Source: Paracoccaceae bacterium (GTDB taxonomy: Bacteria; Pseudomonadota; Alphaproteobacteria; Rhodobacterales; Rhodobacteraceae). Taken from it: a stretch of 64,000 nt of DNA. A model generated the notes under the pieces. That model was given only the letters and a program-made list of their open reading frames with translations. It ran no database searches and was not told the origin of the DNA. Of this stretch, positions 46,802 to 60,898 are shown piece by piece. A program made the position numbers and the translations under genes. The stretch covers positions 525,001 through 589,000 of the forward strand of contig JACKKJ010000002.1 in assembly GCA_024236495.1 (NCBI GenBank), given 5' to 3'. Each line of letters opens with the position of its first letter. Position 1 is the first letter of the stretch.

Positions 46802-46818
46802 GAACCAACTGATAGCGA
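46790..46818 (+). promoter_or_regulatory. predicted sigma-70 promoter of ilvE
   Basis: TTGACT (46790-46795) and TAGCGA (46813-46818) are separated by 17 nt, about 83 nt upstream of the ilvE ATG. The -35 hexamer directly abuts the divergent petP -35. Confidence 0.55.
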
Positions 46819-46901
46819 ATCCCAGATTTCGCGCAATATTATGTCCGCTTCGGACCTAAGACGCGCAATTTTCGCAAACCAGGTACCCCGAGGAGGACGA
46901 C

Positions 46902-47771
46902 ATGGCCGGTGCTTACGACGATCGCGACGGCAAGATCTGGATGGATGGCAAGCTTGTCGAATGGCGCGACGCGAAGGTGCACATCCTGACGCACGCGCTG
47001 CACTACGCCTCCTCGGTGTTCGAGGGGGAGCGGTGCTACAACGGCAAGATCTTCAAGGGGCACGAACACTCGCTGCGCCTGCGCCGCTCGGCGGAGCTTC
47101 TGGACATGGAAGTTCCCTACACCGCCGAAGAACTCGACATCGCCAAGGATGCGGTGCTGAAGGCGAACGGCTGGGACAATGCCTATGTCCGCGCGCTCGC
47201 ATGGCGCGGCTCGGGCGAGGACATGGGGGTCGCGGCCAAGCGCAACCCGGTCCGTGTCGCGGTGGCGGCCTGGGAATGGGGCAACTACTACGGCGACGCC
47301 AAGATGAAAGGCGCCAAGCTCGACATCGCGAAGTGGCGCCGCCCCGATCCCGCGACGATCCCGTCCGAGGCCAAGGCCGCGGGCCTTTACATGATCTGCA
47401 CGATGTCAAAGCACGCGGCAGAGGCAAAGGGCTGCTCGGATGCGATGATGTTCGACTATCGCGGCTATGTGGCCGAGGCGACCGGGGCCAACATCTTCTT
47501 CGTCAAGGACGGCGAGGTGCACACGCCGAAACCCGACTGCTTCCTCAACGGCATCACCCGCCAGACGGTGATCCAGATGCTGAAGGACATGCAGATCAAG
47601 GTCCACGAACGCCACATCCTGCCCGAAGAGCTTGAAGGCTTCGAACAGTGCTGGCTGACCGGCACCGCCGCCGAGGTCACGCCCGTCGGCCAGATCGGCA
47701 CCTACGCATTCGAGGTCGGCGATCTCACGCGGCGCGTGGCCACCGAATACGAACGCCTGGTCCGCAGCTAA
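46902..47771 (+). CDS. ilvE: IlvE, branched-chain amino-acid aminotransferase
   Basis: This fold-type IV PLP enzyme interconverts Leu/Ile/Val and their 2-oxo acids. The 289-aa protein starts MAGAYDDRDGKIWMDGKLVE and contains HALHYASSVFEGER, the PLP-lysine region IPSEAKAAGLY, GYVAEATGANIFFVKDG, and the LTGTAAEVTPV phosphate-binding loop. GAGGAGGACGAC precedes the ATG. It is monocistronic, ended by a long palindrome. Confidence 0.94.
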   Translation: MAGAYDDRDGKIWMDGKLVEWRDAKVHILTHALHYASSVFEGERCYNGKIFKGHEHSLRLRRSAELLDMEVPYTAEELDIAKDAVLKANGWDNAYVRALAWRGSGEDMGVAAKRNPVRVAVAAWEWGNYYGDAKMKGAKLDIAKWRRPDPATIPSEAKAAGLYMICTMSKHAAEAKGCSDAMMFDYRGYVAEATGANIFFVKDGEVHTPKPDCFLNGITRQTVIQMLKDMQIKVHERHILPEELEGFEQCWLTGTAAEVTPVGQIGTYAFEVGDLTRRVATEYERLVRS

Positions 47772-47793
47772 GGCTCCGGACCCTTCTGCATGG

Positions 47794-47817
47794 CGGCGCG
47801 CCCCCGGGGGCGCGCCG
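47794..47817. terminator. GC-rich palindrome ending ilvE (and the opposing small gene)
   Basis: A perfect 24-nt palindrome centred on CCCGGG lies between ilvE (ends 47771) and the convergent small gene (ends 47825). It can fold to a roughly 10-bp stem on either strand. Only short T runs flank it. Confidence 0.6.
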
Positions 47818-47824
47818 TTCGCGT

Positions 47825-48016
47825 TCAGACTTGTTCGCCGCGCTCGATCCGCAGAAACTCCCGCATCCGCACCACATCGTCGCGGGTCGCTGCGCGTTCA
47901 TGCAGTTCGCGGACGGCAGGATGACGCGTCTCTCCCGACGCGCGCTCCACCGCGAGGTAATTCTTCAGACGACCCCCTTCGGGTGCGGCGCGACGGTCCG
48001 TGATATGACGGCTCAT
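47825..48016 (-). CDS. small hypothetical basic protein
   Basis: This 63-aa charged protein starts MSRHITDRRAAPEGGRLKNY. It is preceded by AAGGAGGAAAGC at ideal spacing, so translation is likely. No family is recognised; it has no membrane segment. It is followed by the palindromic terminator shared with ilvE. Confidence 0.65.
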   Translation of the reverse strand: MSRHITDRRAAPEGGRLKNYLAVERASGETRHPAVRELHERAATRDDVVRMREFLRIERGEQV

Positions 48017-48116
48017 GCTTTCCTCCTTGCGGTTTTCGTCTTGCCCCGCTCACGCGCTGCCACGATCAGGGGGCCGGTCCAGAATGCGTCAGAATCGCCC
48101 GCTTGGCCACCCCGCA

Positions 48117-48527
48117 CTATTCGGAACCGGGGCCGAAGCGACGCGGAAGGCTCTTTTCTTCTGCCTGCGGCCCGCCCTGAACCAGATAGGCCAGCATCTC
48201 TCCGGCGGTCATGTCAGGTATCCGGCCTGGCAGAACCACCGCCCCGGCCCCTGCGATCTGGGCTGTCGCCACAAGCGTTACGGCCCAGGATGCAGCGCGC
48301 CCGCCGGCGCGGTTTCCCTCGAACCACAGCGCATACTTGAGCGCCGGCCATCCGCCCATCAGCGCCAGGACGACAAGCGTCAACCCCTCGATCCCGGGCT
48401 TGCCCTCATCGCGCCAGCGCCGGTCAAGCCGGCATAGCATCAGCGTCAGGGCGTTGACCGCGACAAGATAAAGCCCCGCGCAAAGGATCAGGAATTCGAC
48501 GGTTCCGGGTCTGGGAAGATAGTCCAT
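48117..48527 (-). CDS. small membrane protein resembling DUF1294
   Basis: This protein of about 136 aa has an N-terminal helix (TVEFLILCAGLYLVAVNALTL), a middle helix (LTLVVLALMGGWPALKYALWF) and a third helix (AVTLVATAQIAGAGAVVL). The layout NALTLMLCRLDRRWRDEGK followed by LALMGGWPALKYA recalls DUF1294 proteins (small inner-membrane proteins of unknown role). An in-frame start at 48572 is less likely. It lies 45 bp downstream of queG on the same strand. Confidence 0.6.
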   Translation of the reverse strand: MDYLPRPGTVEFLILCAGLYLVAVNALTLMLCRLDRRWRDEGKPGIEGLTLVVLALMGGWPALKYALWFEGNRAGGRAASWAVTLVATAQIAGAGAVVLPGRIPDMTAGEMLAYLVQGGPQAEEKSLPRRFGPGSE

Positions 48528-48572
48528 CTCAAGGCCTTGGCAGTTCAGGTGACAGTGAGGTATCCCAAACAA

Positions 48573-49628
48573 TCATGGCGCGAATTTGACGATCTCGGCG
48601 CAGGCCCAGGCCGCTGCCTCCGCCACCACCGGATCGTCGTCCTGAAGACGGGACCGGGCCACCGGCAGAAGCGCGCGGTCATGCGCGTTGCCGATCGCAT
48701 AAAGGACGTTGCGCACGAAACGGCCACGCCCGATCCGCTTCACGGGGCTGCCCGAAAACCGCGCCCGGAACGCCGCGTCGTCCAGCGCCGCAAGCTCGGC
48801 CAAAGGCGGCGCCCCGGCCCGCGTGGCATAGCCCGTCTCACGCGCCGCTTGCGCGAACTTGTTCCACGGGCAGACCGCCAGACAATCGTCACAGCCATAG
48901 ATGCGGTTTCCCAGCATCGGGCGAAGAGCCGCGTCGACCGGCCCCGCATGTTCGATCGTCAGATAGGAAATGCAGCGCCGCGCATCCAGCTGGTAGGGCG
49001 CGGGGAAGGCGCCGGTCGGGCAGATGTCCAGACAGGCCCGGCACGATCCGCAATGGTCCGGCTCGGCCGTGTCCTTCGGAAGATCCAGCGTCGTGAAGAT
49101 CGCGCCCAGAAAGAACCAGCTGCCCAGCGACCGGCTCACCAGGTTCGTGTGCTTGCCCTGCCAGCCCAGCCCCGCCGCCTGGCCAAGGGGCTTTTCCATC
49201 ACCGGCGCGGTGTCGACGAATACCTTGATTTCGGCTGGAACAGAGCCTTTTTCGGCCTCCGCGATCAACCAGCGCCCGACCCGCTTCAGCCGCTTCTTGA
49301 CGAGGTCGTGATAATCGCGCCCCTGCGCATAGACCGACACCGCGCCCCGGTCCGGCTGCCCCAGCACGGCAAGCGGATCCTGCGCGGGCGCATAGCTTTC
49401 GGCCAGCATGATGACCGTCCGCGCCTCGGGCCAAAGTGCGGTGGGATCGCCGCGCCAGCCCATCCTCTCTTCCATCCAGGCCATCTGCCCGTGCCGCCCC
49501 GCCGCGACAAAAGCCGCAAGCCGCCCGGCCGCCTCGGGGATCGCATCCGGCGCGCAAAGCCGGACGGCGGAAAACCCCTCCGCCAGCGCCGTCTCGACCA
49601 GCCGTGCCTTCAGCGCCAGGGGCTCCAC
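48573..49628 (-). CDS. queG: QueG, epoxyqueuosine reductase
   Basis: QueG is a cobalamin- and [4Fe-4S]-dependent enzyme that reduces epoxyqueuosine to queuosine in tRNA. The 351-aa protein contains two ferredoxin-like Cys clusters ([16 protein letters not shown] and [11 protein letters not shown]) behind the N-terminal corrinoid domain, and a C-terminal HEAT-like segment ([16 protein letters not shown]). The start is a GTG at 49628 with AAGG about 8 nt upstream; GTG 49637 is an alternative. It acts with the queuosine precursor transporter gene earlier in the window. Confidence 0.93.
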   Translation of the reverse strand: MEPLALKARLVETALAEGFSAVRLCAPDAIPEAAGRLAAFVAAGRHGQMAWMEERMGWRGDPTALWPEARTVIMLAESYAPAQDPLAVLGQPDRGAVSVYAQGRDYHDLVKKRLKRVGRWLIAEAEKGSVPAEIKVFVDTAPVMEKPLGQAAGLGWQGKHTNLVSRSLGSWFFLGAIFTTLDLPKDTAEPDHCGSCRACLDICPTGAFPAPYQLDARRCISYLTIEHAGPVDAALRPMLGNRIYGCDDCLAVCPWNKFAQAARETGYATRAGAPPLAELAALDDAAFRARFSGSPVKRIGRGRFVRNVLYAIGNAHDRALLPVARSRLQDDDPVVAEAAAWACAEIVKFAP

Positions 49629-49695
49629 GGTTCGCACCTTCTTCTTTTTCCAAATATCCCGGGGGTCCGGGGGCAGCGCCCCCGGCCCTGCCGGA

Positions 49696-50361
49696 TCAGA
49701 AATCCAGGTCGGCGTAATGCGCGGGCGGCGGAAAGCCCGGAACCTGATCGGCCAGGATCGACCGGAAGGCCGGGCGCGACTTGATCTTGGCATACCAGTC
49801 CTTGACGTTCTGGCTGCGGTTCCAGTCCACGTCCGAGATGTAGTCGAGGCTCGACAGATGCGCGGCGGCGGTAAAATCGGCCAGTGTCATCTCGTTGCCC
49901 GCCAGCCAGCGTCGCTGGTCCAGAAGCCCGCTCAGGTAGTCAAGGTGATACTTGATCTTCTGCGCGCCCGACTTGACGTTGCGGCTTTCGGGATAGCCCT
50001 GGCCCATGATCTTCTTGTTGACCCGCTCGTACAGGAGCTTCGAGGTCACTTCCTGATGGAACTTGTCGTCGAACCAGGCGCACAGGCGGCGTACTTCGCA
50101 GCGGCCTTCGGGGTCGCGGGGCATCAGGCGCGGTTCGGGTATCGTCTCTTCCAGGTATTCGCAGATCGCCTGGCTTTCGCTCAGAAGCCTCCCGTCGATC
50201 TTCAGGACCGGCACCTTGGCCGCCGGGTTGCGGCGCAGGAATTCGGGCGACTGTTCCCAGTACCGTTCCTCGGCCAGTTCGACCTCGACCTTCTTCTCGG
50301 CCAGGGTCAGGCGCACCTTGCGGCAGAAGGGGGACAGCGGAACGTGATAAAGTCGGGTCAT
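49696..50361 (-). CDS. glutathione S-transferase family protein
   Basis: This 221-aa protein has an N-terminal thioredoxin-like domain ([39 protein letters not shown]) and an all-helical C-terminal domain ([23 protein letters not shown]). The SPFCRK motif is in the usual position for a beta/omega-like GST cysteine. The natural substrate is unknown. It overlaps no gene; it lies 47 bp after mtgA and 67 bp before queG in a same-strand series. Confidence 0.9.
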   Translation of the reverse strand: MTRLYHVPLSPFCRKVRLTLAEKKVEVELAEERYWEQSPEFLRRNPAAKVPVLKIDGRLLSESQAICEYLEETIPEPRLMPRDPEGRCEVRRLCAWFDDKFHQEVTSKLLYERVNKKIMGQGYPESRNVKSGAQKIKYHLDYLSGLLDQRRWLAGNEMTLADFTAAAHLSSLDYISDVDWNRSQNVKDWYAKIKSRPAFRSILADQVPGFPPPAHYADLDF

Positions 50362-50408
50362 GGCGGCGCCTCGGTTTGATCTGGTGATAGCCGCGCCCCG
50401 GGTGGCGT

Positions 50409-51152
50409 TCAACCTTGGAAACAGGCGGCGCGACCGTCTGCGTCGATCGTGGCGGCGCCTTCGGCGATCTGGCGCGCACGTTTGCGCAGGAAGCCCGAGG
50501 GTCGCGCCGGGTTGCGCTCTTTCGGGTTGGGCAGGGCCGCGGCCAGAAGGGCAGCACGCGCGCCGCTCAGTTCCTTTGCCGAAACGCCGAAATAGTGCTG
50601 CGCCGCCGCCTCGATCCCGAAGACGCCTTTGCCGAACTCCGCCACGTTAAGGTAGATCTCCAGCGTCCGGCGCTTGGTCCACACCAGTTCGACGGCCGGC
50701 GTCATCAAGGCCTCCAACGCCTTTCTGGGCCAGCTGCGCCCCTGCCACAGAAACACGTTCTTGACGGTCTGCTGGGTCAGGGTCGATGCCCCGCGCGTGC
50801 CGCCCTGGTCGATTGCCTCGCGGATGGCCGCCATGTCGAAGCCCCAGTGCAGGCAGAAATTGGCGTCCTCCGCCGCGACCACCGCGCGCGGCACCTCCGG
50901 CGCCATGTCCTCCATATCGACCCAGCTTCGCTTGATACCCCCGTAGCGCACGCTTTCGGCCAGAATATAGGCCGTCGTCGGCGGGTTCAGCACCGTGTAG
51001 GCCAGCGTCGTCAGCGCGAAAAGCGCGACCGCCCCCGCCAGGGCGCGTCCAGCCCAGCGAAGGGCACCCCGCCCGCCCGGCCATCTGAGCCGCGCGGCCT
51101 GGGACTTGGCGGTTTTCTTCGCCCGGGTCTTTCGTGTCGTCTTCTTCGCCAT
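50409..51152 (-). CDS. mtgA: MtgA, monofunctional biosynthetic peptidoglycan transglycosylase
   Basis: MtgA polymerises lipid II glycan strands in the periplasm. The 247-aa GT51 protein has a Lys/Arg-rich cytoplasmic N-terminus (KKTTRKTRAKKTAK), one membrane anchor (ALAGAVALFALTTLAYTVL), the catalytic glutamate in VVAAEDANFCLHWGF and the motifs GASTLTQQTVKN and RKALEALMTPAVELVWTKR. No transpeptidase domain follows, so it is the monofunctional type. Confidence 0.94.
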   Translation of the reverse strand: MAKKTTRKTRAKKTAKSQAARLRWPGGRGALRWAGRALAGAVALFALTTLAYTVLNPPTTAYILAESVRYGGIKRSWVDMEDMAPEVPRAVVAAEDANFCLHWGFDMAAIREAIDQGGTRGASTLTQQTVKNVFLWQGRSWPRKALEALMTPAVELVWTKRRTLEIYLNVAEFGKGVFGIEAAAQHYFGVSAKELSGARAALLAAALPNPKERNPARPSGFLRKRARQIAEGAATIDADGRAACFQG

Positions 51153-51196
51153 GGCCAGACCTTAGCCATGCCTTTGGGGCCGGGGTCAAGCCGCCG

Positions 51197-51224
51197 AGGG
51201 GGCCGGCGCCGTGGCAGGCCCCCT
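51197..51224. terminator. intergenic hairpin behind gltB
   Basis: An 8-bp inverted repeat (51197-51204 with 51217-51224) lies between the gltB stop and the mtgA start. The T-run is on the + strand side (TTTGTTG), so for the leftward gltB transcript it is a hairpin without a clear U-tract. Confidence 0.4.
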
Positions 51225-51232
51225 TTGTTGCG

Positions 51233-55767
<4,535 letters not shown>

Positions 55768-55771
<4 letters not shown>

Positions 55772-56481
55772 GGCCTTGGTCCTCCGTCCATGGGGGTGAG
55801 CTGCAGCGACGCGGTCAGCGTGTCGCAGTCGTATTTCGGTTCGTTCTCAAGGAAACCCTTGTCGCCGGGCAGCGCGAATTCGACGGGGCTTTCGACCGTG
55901 TCGACCTTGTCGCCATAGCTGTTTTCGAAGTGTTCCGTACCGGGAAGGAAGATGCGCCACCCACGGTGAATGAACTGGTTGCCGCTTCGGGACCAGATCT
56001 CTCCGCCATCTGCGTCGTAGGCGGTCAACTGGAACTCTGTCTGTTCCAGAACGATGCCATCAATGGTGTGCGTCTGCCCTGTCAGCCGGTCATGGCCAAC
56101 ATAGCGGCGCAATTCGCCGTAGCTGCTTTCGGTGAAGAAATCAAAGTCGTCCCGGCCCTTCTCAAGAAGGTCGCTGAAGGATGCGGGGTCTTTTTCCTCG
56201 CCCAGCCTGTCCTGTTCGCCGGTGTAAAGATCGTAGCTTTGCAACCAGCGGGTTTCCCGGTCGATCAGGTTTGCGAAGTAGGGGCCCTGTCCGTCTGACT
56301 GGACGGCCCACTGGGTGCCTTCGGGTTCGTCGTCGCACCGGTAGTGCTGCGACACCAGGCAAGATCGCATCTGCACGGTCGCATAGGCGGTGCAGCCCTG
56401 CGGCAGCGGGAACTGACCGGCGGCCAAGGCGGAAGGCAGGCAGACTGCGCCAAGGGTGAGAACCGCGCGCGGGAACATCAT
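55768..56481 (-). CDS. exported hypothetical protein between gltD and gltB
   Basis: This 237-aa protein has a signal peptide (AVLTLGAVCLPSALAAG) and several cysteines in the mature N-terminus (CTAYATVQMRSC, HYRCDDEPEG) and near the C-terminus (YDCDTLT). No family is recognised. It is 4 bp overlapped with gltB (coupled) and 159 bp from gltD. A periplasmic protein inside a cytosolic nitrogen-assimilation operon is unexpected; its role is unknown. Confidence 0.75.
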
Positions 56482-56640
56482 GTCGTTCTCTCCTTCATGC
56501 TCTGGCCGCCGGGCATGCCGTCAAGCCTGGTTCACCTGGGTGCCGCCTCTGGCTGCGGCGTGGTCTTGCCATACGTTTTGCCGACGCGGCGCAGACGCTT
56601 TTCCACGGCCGCGCCCCGGACGGGCGTGGCGCCCTTTGGT

Positions 56641-58077
56641 CTATTCTGCCGCGACCTGCGCCGGTTGGGTCAGATAGGCCAGGATCGCATCCGCGGCCTC
56701 CCGTCCGTCGCGGATCGCCCAGACGACCAGGCTTGCGCCGCGCACGATGTCCCCGGCGGCATAGACGCCCGGCAGGCTTGTGGCATGGGTCGCGAAATGG
56801 GCTTTCACGGTGCCCCAGCGCGTGACATCCAGCCCTTCGACACCCCAAAGCTTGGGCAGCGCCTCCGGCTCGAAGCCCAGCGCCTTGATGACCAGTTCGG
56901 CGGGTTCCACATAATCCGCGCCGGGGATGACCTCGGGGCTGCGGCGGCCGGATGCGTCGGGCGCGCCCAGCCGCATCTTCTGGACCGTCACGCCTTCCAC
57001 GCCGTTTCCGGCGACAAATCCACGAGGCGCGGAAAGCCACACGAATTCAACGCCTTCTTCTTCGGCGTTTGCGACCTCTCGTTGAGAGCCCGGCATGTTG
57101 TCCCGGTCGCGCCGGTAAAGGCACTTGACCGATTGGGCGCCCTGCCGGATCGCCGTGCGGACACAGTCCATCGCGGTATCGCCCCCCCCGATGACGACGA
57201 CGCGCTTGCCCTCGGCGTTCAGTTCGCCGCTGTCAAACTCTGGCACCTCGTCGCCGAAACTCTTGCGGTTCGAGGCCGTCAGATAATCGATGGCGCGGAC
57301 GATCCCGGCGGCATCGGCGCCTTCGCCCTCAAGGTCGCGGCTCTTGTATACCCCGGTCGCGATGAGGACCGCGTCATGCTTGCCGCGGATCGCGTCGAAG
57401 CTCAGATCCTCGCCGACATTGCAGTTCGCGACAAAGGTCACGCCGCCCTGTTCCAACTGGGCGATGCGCGCCAGAACCACGTCCTTTTCCAGCTTGAAGC
57501 CCGGTATCCCATAGGTCAGCAACCCGCCGCCACGGTCATAGCGGTCATAGACGGTGACCTGCACCCCCTGGCGGCGCAGGGCGTCGGCGGCGGCAAGGCC
57601 CGCGGGGCCGGCGCCGATGATGCCCACGCTTTCCGAACGCTCGGCTTTCGGGTCGATCGGCTTGACCCAACCGCGTTCCCAGGCGGTATCGGTCAGGTAT
57701 TTTTCGACCGCGCCGATGGTCACGGTACCGTGGCCGGACTGTTCGATCACGCAGTTGCCTTCGCAAAGACGGTCCTGCGGACAGATGCGGCCGCAGATCT
57801 CGGGGAAGGTATTCGTGGCCTGCGACAGCTCATAGGCTTCCTGCAGGCGACCTTCGGCGGTCAGGCGCAGCCAGTCGGGGATGTTGTTGTGCAGCGGGCA
57901 ATGCGCCTGGCAATAGGGAACGCCGCATTGCGAACAGCGACTGGCCTGTTCGGCGGCTTTCGCATCGGCGTACTCACGATAGATTTCATCGAAATCCTGG
58001 GCACGCGCGCCGGCATCACGCTTTTCGGGCATCTCCTTCGCGACGGTCACGAATTTGAGCATCCGTTCCTGAGCCAT
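56641..58077 (-). CDS. gltD: GltD, glutamate synthase small subunit
   Basis: This 478-aa NADPH/FAD subunit supplies electrons to GltB. The N-terminal Fe-S region is CSQCGVPYCQAHCPLHNN and CGRICPQDRLCEGNC, and the FAD-binding GIIGAGPAGLAAADAL and NADPH-binding VVIGGGDTAMDCV loops follow. The start at 58077 is supported by GGGAGG ten bases upstream; the 12-codon longer frame lacks it. It is the first gene of the glt operon. Confidence 0.96.
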   Translation of the reverse strand: MAQERMLKFVTVAKEMPEKRDAGARAQDFDEIYREYADAKAAEQASRCSQCGVPYCQAHCPLHNNIPDWLRLTAEGRLQEAYELSQATNTFPEICGRICPQDRLCEGNCVIEQSGHGTVTIGAVEKYLTDTAWERGWVKPIDPKAERSESVGIIGAGPAGLAAADALRRQGVQVTVYDRYDRGGGLLTYGIPGFKLEKDVVLARIAQLEQGGVTFVANCNVGEDLSFDAIRGKHDAVLIATGVYKSRDLEGEGADAAGIVRAIDYLTASNRKSFGDEVPEFDSGELNAEGKRVVVIGGGDTAMDCVRTAIRQGAQSVKCLYRRDRDNMPGSQREVANAEEEGVEFVWLSAPRGFVAGNGVEGVTVQKMRLGAPDASGRRSPEVIPGADYVEPAELVIKALGFEPEALPKLWGVEGLDVTRWGTVKAHFATHATSLPGVYAAGDIVRGASLVVWAIRDGREAADAILAYLTQPAQVAAE

Positions 58078-58152
58078 GGCTGCGCCTCCCTTCGGCAGAT
58101 TCCGGGTGCGCATTGCTACTCCGAGTCAGGAGGGAATAAAAGTCAATATAGT

Positions 58153-58220
58153 TTACCTATTTTGCGGTTTTTTCGCCCTTGCGCCCCATGAGTCGGGGTG
58201 GAATGCCGAAATTTAGGTAA
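58153..58220. promoter_or_regulatory. inverted TTACCTA/TAGGTAA pair upstream of gltD
   Basis: TTACCTA (58153-58159) and its inverse TAGGTAA (58214-58220) are 54 nt apart in the 155-bp AT-rich gap between uppP and gltD. Flanking bases also match in part. A looping operator for the glt operon is possible, but no promoter boxes could be fixed. Confidence 0.35.
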
Positions 58221-58232
58221 CTTATGCTGACC

Positions 58233-59042
58233 TTATGTGCCGTAACCCGCCAGAAGCAAGGCCCAAACCCCAACGCCAAGGATGATTCGCCACCACCCGA
58301 ACAGGGCGAATCCGTGCTGGTTCAGGAACGCCAGGAGCCACCGGACAACGAACATCGCGCTGACAAAGGCCGCTGCGAAACCTATGGCGATCTCGTGGAC
58401 GGCAGAGGTGTCCAGCGCGGCCCGGTTGTCCCAAAGGTCATAGCCGACGGCGGCAACCATCGTGGGAATGGACAGGAAAAAGGAAAACTCCGCCGCGGCG
58501 CGACGGTCCGCGCCCATCAGAAGCGCCCCGACAATCGTTGCACCCGACCGCGACACGCCGGGGATCAGCGACAGGCATTGCGCAACGCCGATGCCCAGAG
58601 CCATCGTCCAGGAGAAGTGTTCGGCATCGACATGCCGATGTCGGATTGGCATTCGGTCGACGAGAAGAAGGACGACGCCCCCGACGAGCAACGCGGTCGC
58701 TATGACACGCGGGCTTTCGAAGAGAACCGTCTTGACGTAGTCGTGCAGCAACAAACCTGCCGCGACAGCCGGCAGGAAGGCAACCAGAACGGAAAGCGCA
58801 AAACGGCGTGCCTGCGGGTCATGGCCCAGCCCGCCGATCGTACGAACGAGCTTGTCCAGATAGATCCAGATGATCGCGAGGATCGCGCCAAGCTGGATCA
58901 CCACCTCGAACGTCCTGCCTGAGTTCTCGAACCCGAGGAAATGACCGGCGATCAGAAGATGGCCTGTCGAAGAAACCGGAATGAACTCCGTCAGCCCCTC
59001 CAGAAGACCCAGGAGAAGCGGGACGACGATGGTTTCGAACAT
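58233..59042 (-). CDS. uppP: UppP, undecaprenyl-diphosphatase
   Basis: UppP recycles undecaprenyl pyrophosphate to the monophosphate lipid carrier used for peptidoglycan, LPS and EPS. The 269-aa membrane protein has both signature motifs, LEGLTEFIPVSSTGHL and LIPGVSRSGATIVGAL, and about seven hydrophobic helices. The ATG overlaps the upstream gene's stop (TGATG at 59040-59044), which argues for coupled translation. Confidence 0.95.
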   Translation of the reverse strand: MFETIVVPLLLGLLEGLTEFIPVSSTGHLLIAGHFLGFENSGRTFEVVIQLGAILAIIWIYLDKLVRTIGGLGHDPQARRFALSVLVAFLPAVAAGLLLHDYVKTVLFESPRVIATALLVGGVVLLLVDRMPIRHRHVDAEHFSWTMALGIGVAQCLSLIPGVSRSGATIVGALLMGADRRAAAEFSFFLSIPTMVAAVGYDLWDNRAALDTSAVHEIAIGFAAAFVSAMFVVRWLLAFLNQHGFALFGWWRIILGVGVWALLLAGYGT

Positions 59043-60031
59043 CAGGACGGCTTTCTGAGGTTCTTGGCCGAGGACTTGATGGCTTCGTACTGGCCCGAGG
59101 GGCGGAACCGCCACAGGTATTCGGGCAGAACCGCGGCAACCGGCGTGGGCGTGATGCCCAGATCGGCCAGCGTGCGGGCCCGGTCGGAGACGACATTGTC
59201 CTTCCGAAGGGTTCGGACCTGGTCGCGGGTCAGCATCTTGTTCTCGATCAGGCCGCCGGTGACCACCTGAACCGTATCAAGCAGGCCGCCGACGATGCGC
59301 GCCTTCCAGAACGGCATGTTGAGCACAAGACGGCGACGGCCGACGACCGCCAGCATGTCATGCATCCAGTCGCGGAACGTCTTCACATCCGGGCCCCCCA
59401 GTTCATAGACGCCGGCCGACGCCTGGCCGGTCGCGCCTCGAACGGCGGCCTCGGCCACATCATCGACGTGGACGGGCTGGAACCTGGTTTCCGCCCCGAC
59501 CACCGCCAGGATAGGGCCGAAACGTGACATTGATGCGAAACGGTTGAAGAAGCCATCGCCCGCGCCGAAGACGATGGAGGGGCGCAGGATGACCGCACCG
59601 GGGAAGGCCGCGGTCACGGCCGCCTCGCCTTCGGCCTTGCTGCGCTGATAGTCGCTGTCGGAACCCGCATCGGCGCCGATCGCCGACAGGTGGACAAGGT
59701 TCGCGACACCCTGCTCTGCCGCGATCCGCGCGATGCGGCCCGCGCCCTCGGCCTGGACGGCATCAAAGGTGTTCCGGCCGGACCGGTTCAGGATGCCCAC
59801 GCAGTTCACGACCGCATCCGCACCAGCCATGGCCGCGCGCACCGAAGCGTCGTCGCGGATATTGCACAGGACAGGCTCCACCTGACCGACGGCGCCATAG
59901 GGTTTGACGAAAAGCGCCTCGTTCGGGCGTCGCACGGCCACGCGCACGCGCCAGCCGAGTTTCGCCATCCGGCGCGCGACCTGCCGCCCGACAAAACCCG
60001 ATCCGCCGTAGATGGTGACGAGCCTGGACAT
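59042..60031 (-). CDS. NDUFA9-like NAD(P)-binding protein (complex I accessory family)
   Basis: This 329-aa atypical SDR begins [20 protein letters not shown], with nucleotide loop GGSGFVGR, then [14 protein letters not shown] and [23 protein letters not shown]. This subfamily is related to mitochondrial NDUFA9/39-kDa subunits and is common in alphaproteobacteria; whether it binds complex I here is unproven. GGAGGTTCCC precedes the start. It is the first gene of a two-gene unit with uppP. Confidence 0.88.
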   Translation of the reverse strand: MSRLVTIYGGSGFVGRQVARRMAKLGWRVRVAVRRPNEALFVKPYGAVGQVEPVLCNIRDDASVRAAMAGADAVVNCVGILNRSGRNTFDAVQAEGAGRIARIAAEQGVANLVHLSAIGADAGSDSDYQRSKAEGEAAVTAAFPGAVILRPSIVFGAGDGFFNRFASMSRFGPILAVVGAETRFQPVHVDDVAEAAVRGATGQASAGVYELGGPDVKTFRDWMHDMLAVVGRRRLVLNMPFWKARIVGGLLDTVQVVTGGLIENKMLTRDQVRTLRKDNVVSDRARTLADLGITPTPVAAVLPEYLWRFRPSGQYEAIKSSAKNLRKPS

Positions 60032-60171
60032 GGGAACCTCCGCAAAGCTGCTCGGGGCCCTGATTAGCCGCTCCTCCCCCGTCAAACAAGGCGCAATGAT
60101 GCCGCGCAAATTCCCGCCGGACCCCGTTGACACCGCCAGCGGCCCCCTATACATCGCGGTCCACGACATCG

Positions 60172-60256
60172 GCCCAGATGGCGGAATTGGTAGACGCGCT
60201 GGTTTCAGGTACCAGTGCCGCAAGGCGTGGAGGTTCGAGTCCTCTTCTGGGCACCA
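60172..60256 (+). tRNA. tRNA-Leu (anticodon CAG)
   Basis: This 85-nt tRNA has a 7-bp acceptor stem (GCCCAGA/TCTGGGC), an anticodon stem CTGGT/ACCAG with anticodon CAG at 60206-60208, a long class II variable arm (GCCGCAAGGC) and the TTCGAGT T-loop. CCA is encoded at the 3' end. Confidence 0.97.
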
Positions 60257-60282
60257 AACCCCTTCGCCAATGAGGGGTTAAC

Positions 60283-60897
60283 ATGACGATCCATCTGCAT
60301 CAGAACGATCTGCCCGACGGGCTGGACCTTGGTCCGCTTGTCGCGATCGATACCGAGACCATGGGCCTTGACCCGCGGCGCGACCGGTTGTGCCTGGTGC
60401 AGCTTTCGTCCGGCGACGGCGATGCGCATCTGGTGCAGATCGCGAAGGGTCAGACCGGGGCCCCGAACCTTGAACGGATGCTGACCGATCCCGACGTCCT
60501 GAAGCTTTTCCACTTCGGACGGTTCGACATCGCGGCGCTCAAGGCCGCCTTCGGCGTGACCACGGCCCCGGTCTACTGCACCAAGATCGCGTCCAAGATG
60601 GTGCGCACCTTCACCGACCGCCACGGGCTGAAATACCTGCTGCAGGAACTGGTCGGCGTCGATGTGTCCAAGCAGCAGCAAACCTCCGACTGGGGCGCGG
60701 AGCGGCTGACCGAGGCGCAGCACGAATACGCCGCGTCCGACGTTCTTTACCTGCACCGGCTGAAGGAAGAACTGGACCGCCGCCTTGACCGCGAGGGGCG
60801 GACCGCGCTGGCACAGGCCTGTTTCGATTTCCTGCCCGCACGGGCCGCGCTGGACCTCATGGGCTGGGGCGACGAGGCCGATATCTTCAGGCACTGA
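60283..60897 (+). CDS. ribonuclease D-like 3'-5' exonuclease
   Basis: This 204-aa DEDDy exonuclease domain protein has motif I VAIDTETMGLDPRRD, motif II in HFGRFDIAAL and the terminal YAASDVLYL. It is the exonuclease core without the HRDC domains of full RNase D, as in many alphaproteobacteria, and likely trims tRNA or other RNA 3' ends. It starts 26 bp after the tRNA gene and its stop nearly touches kdsD. Confidence 0.9.
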   Translation: MTIHLHQNDLPDGLDLGPLVAIDTETMGLDPRRDRLCLVQLSSGDGDAHLVQIAKGQTGAPNLERMLTDPDVLKLFHFGRFDIAALKAAFGVTTAPVYCTKIASKMVRTFTDRHGLKYLLQELVGVDVSKQQQTSDWGAERLTEAQHEYAASDVLYLHRLKEELDRRLDREGRTALAQACFDFLPARAALDLMGWGDEADIFRH

Positions 60898-60898
60898 G

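Noticed and set aside
56570..56610. Terminator between gltD and the exported hypothetical gene
   Set aside because: The GGGCG/CGCCC element has only 5 bp and no U-tract in the operon direction.
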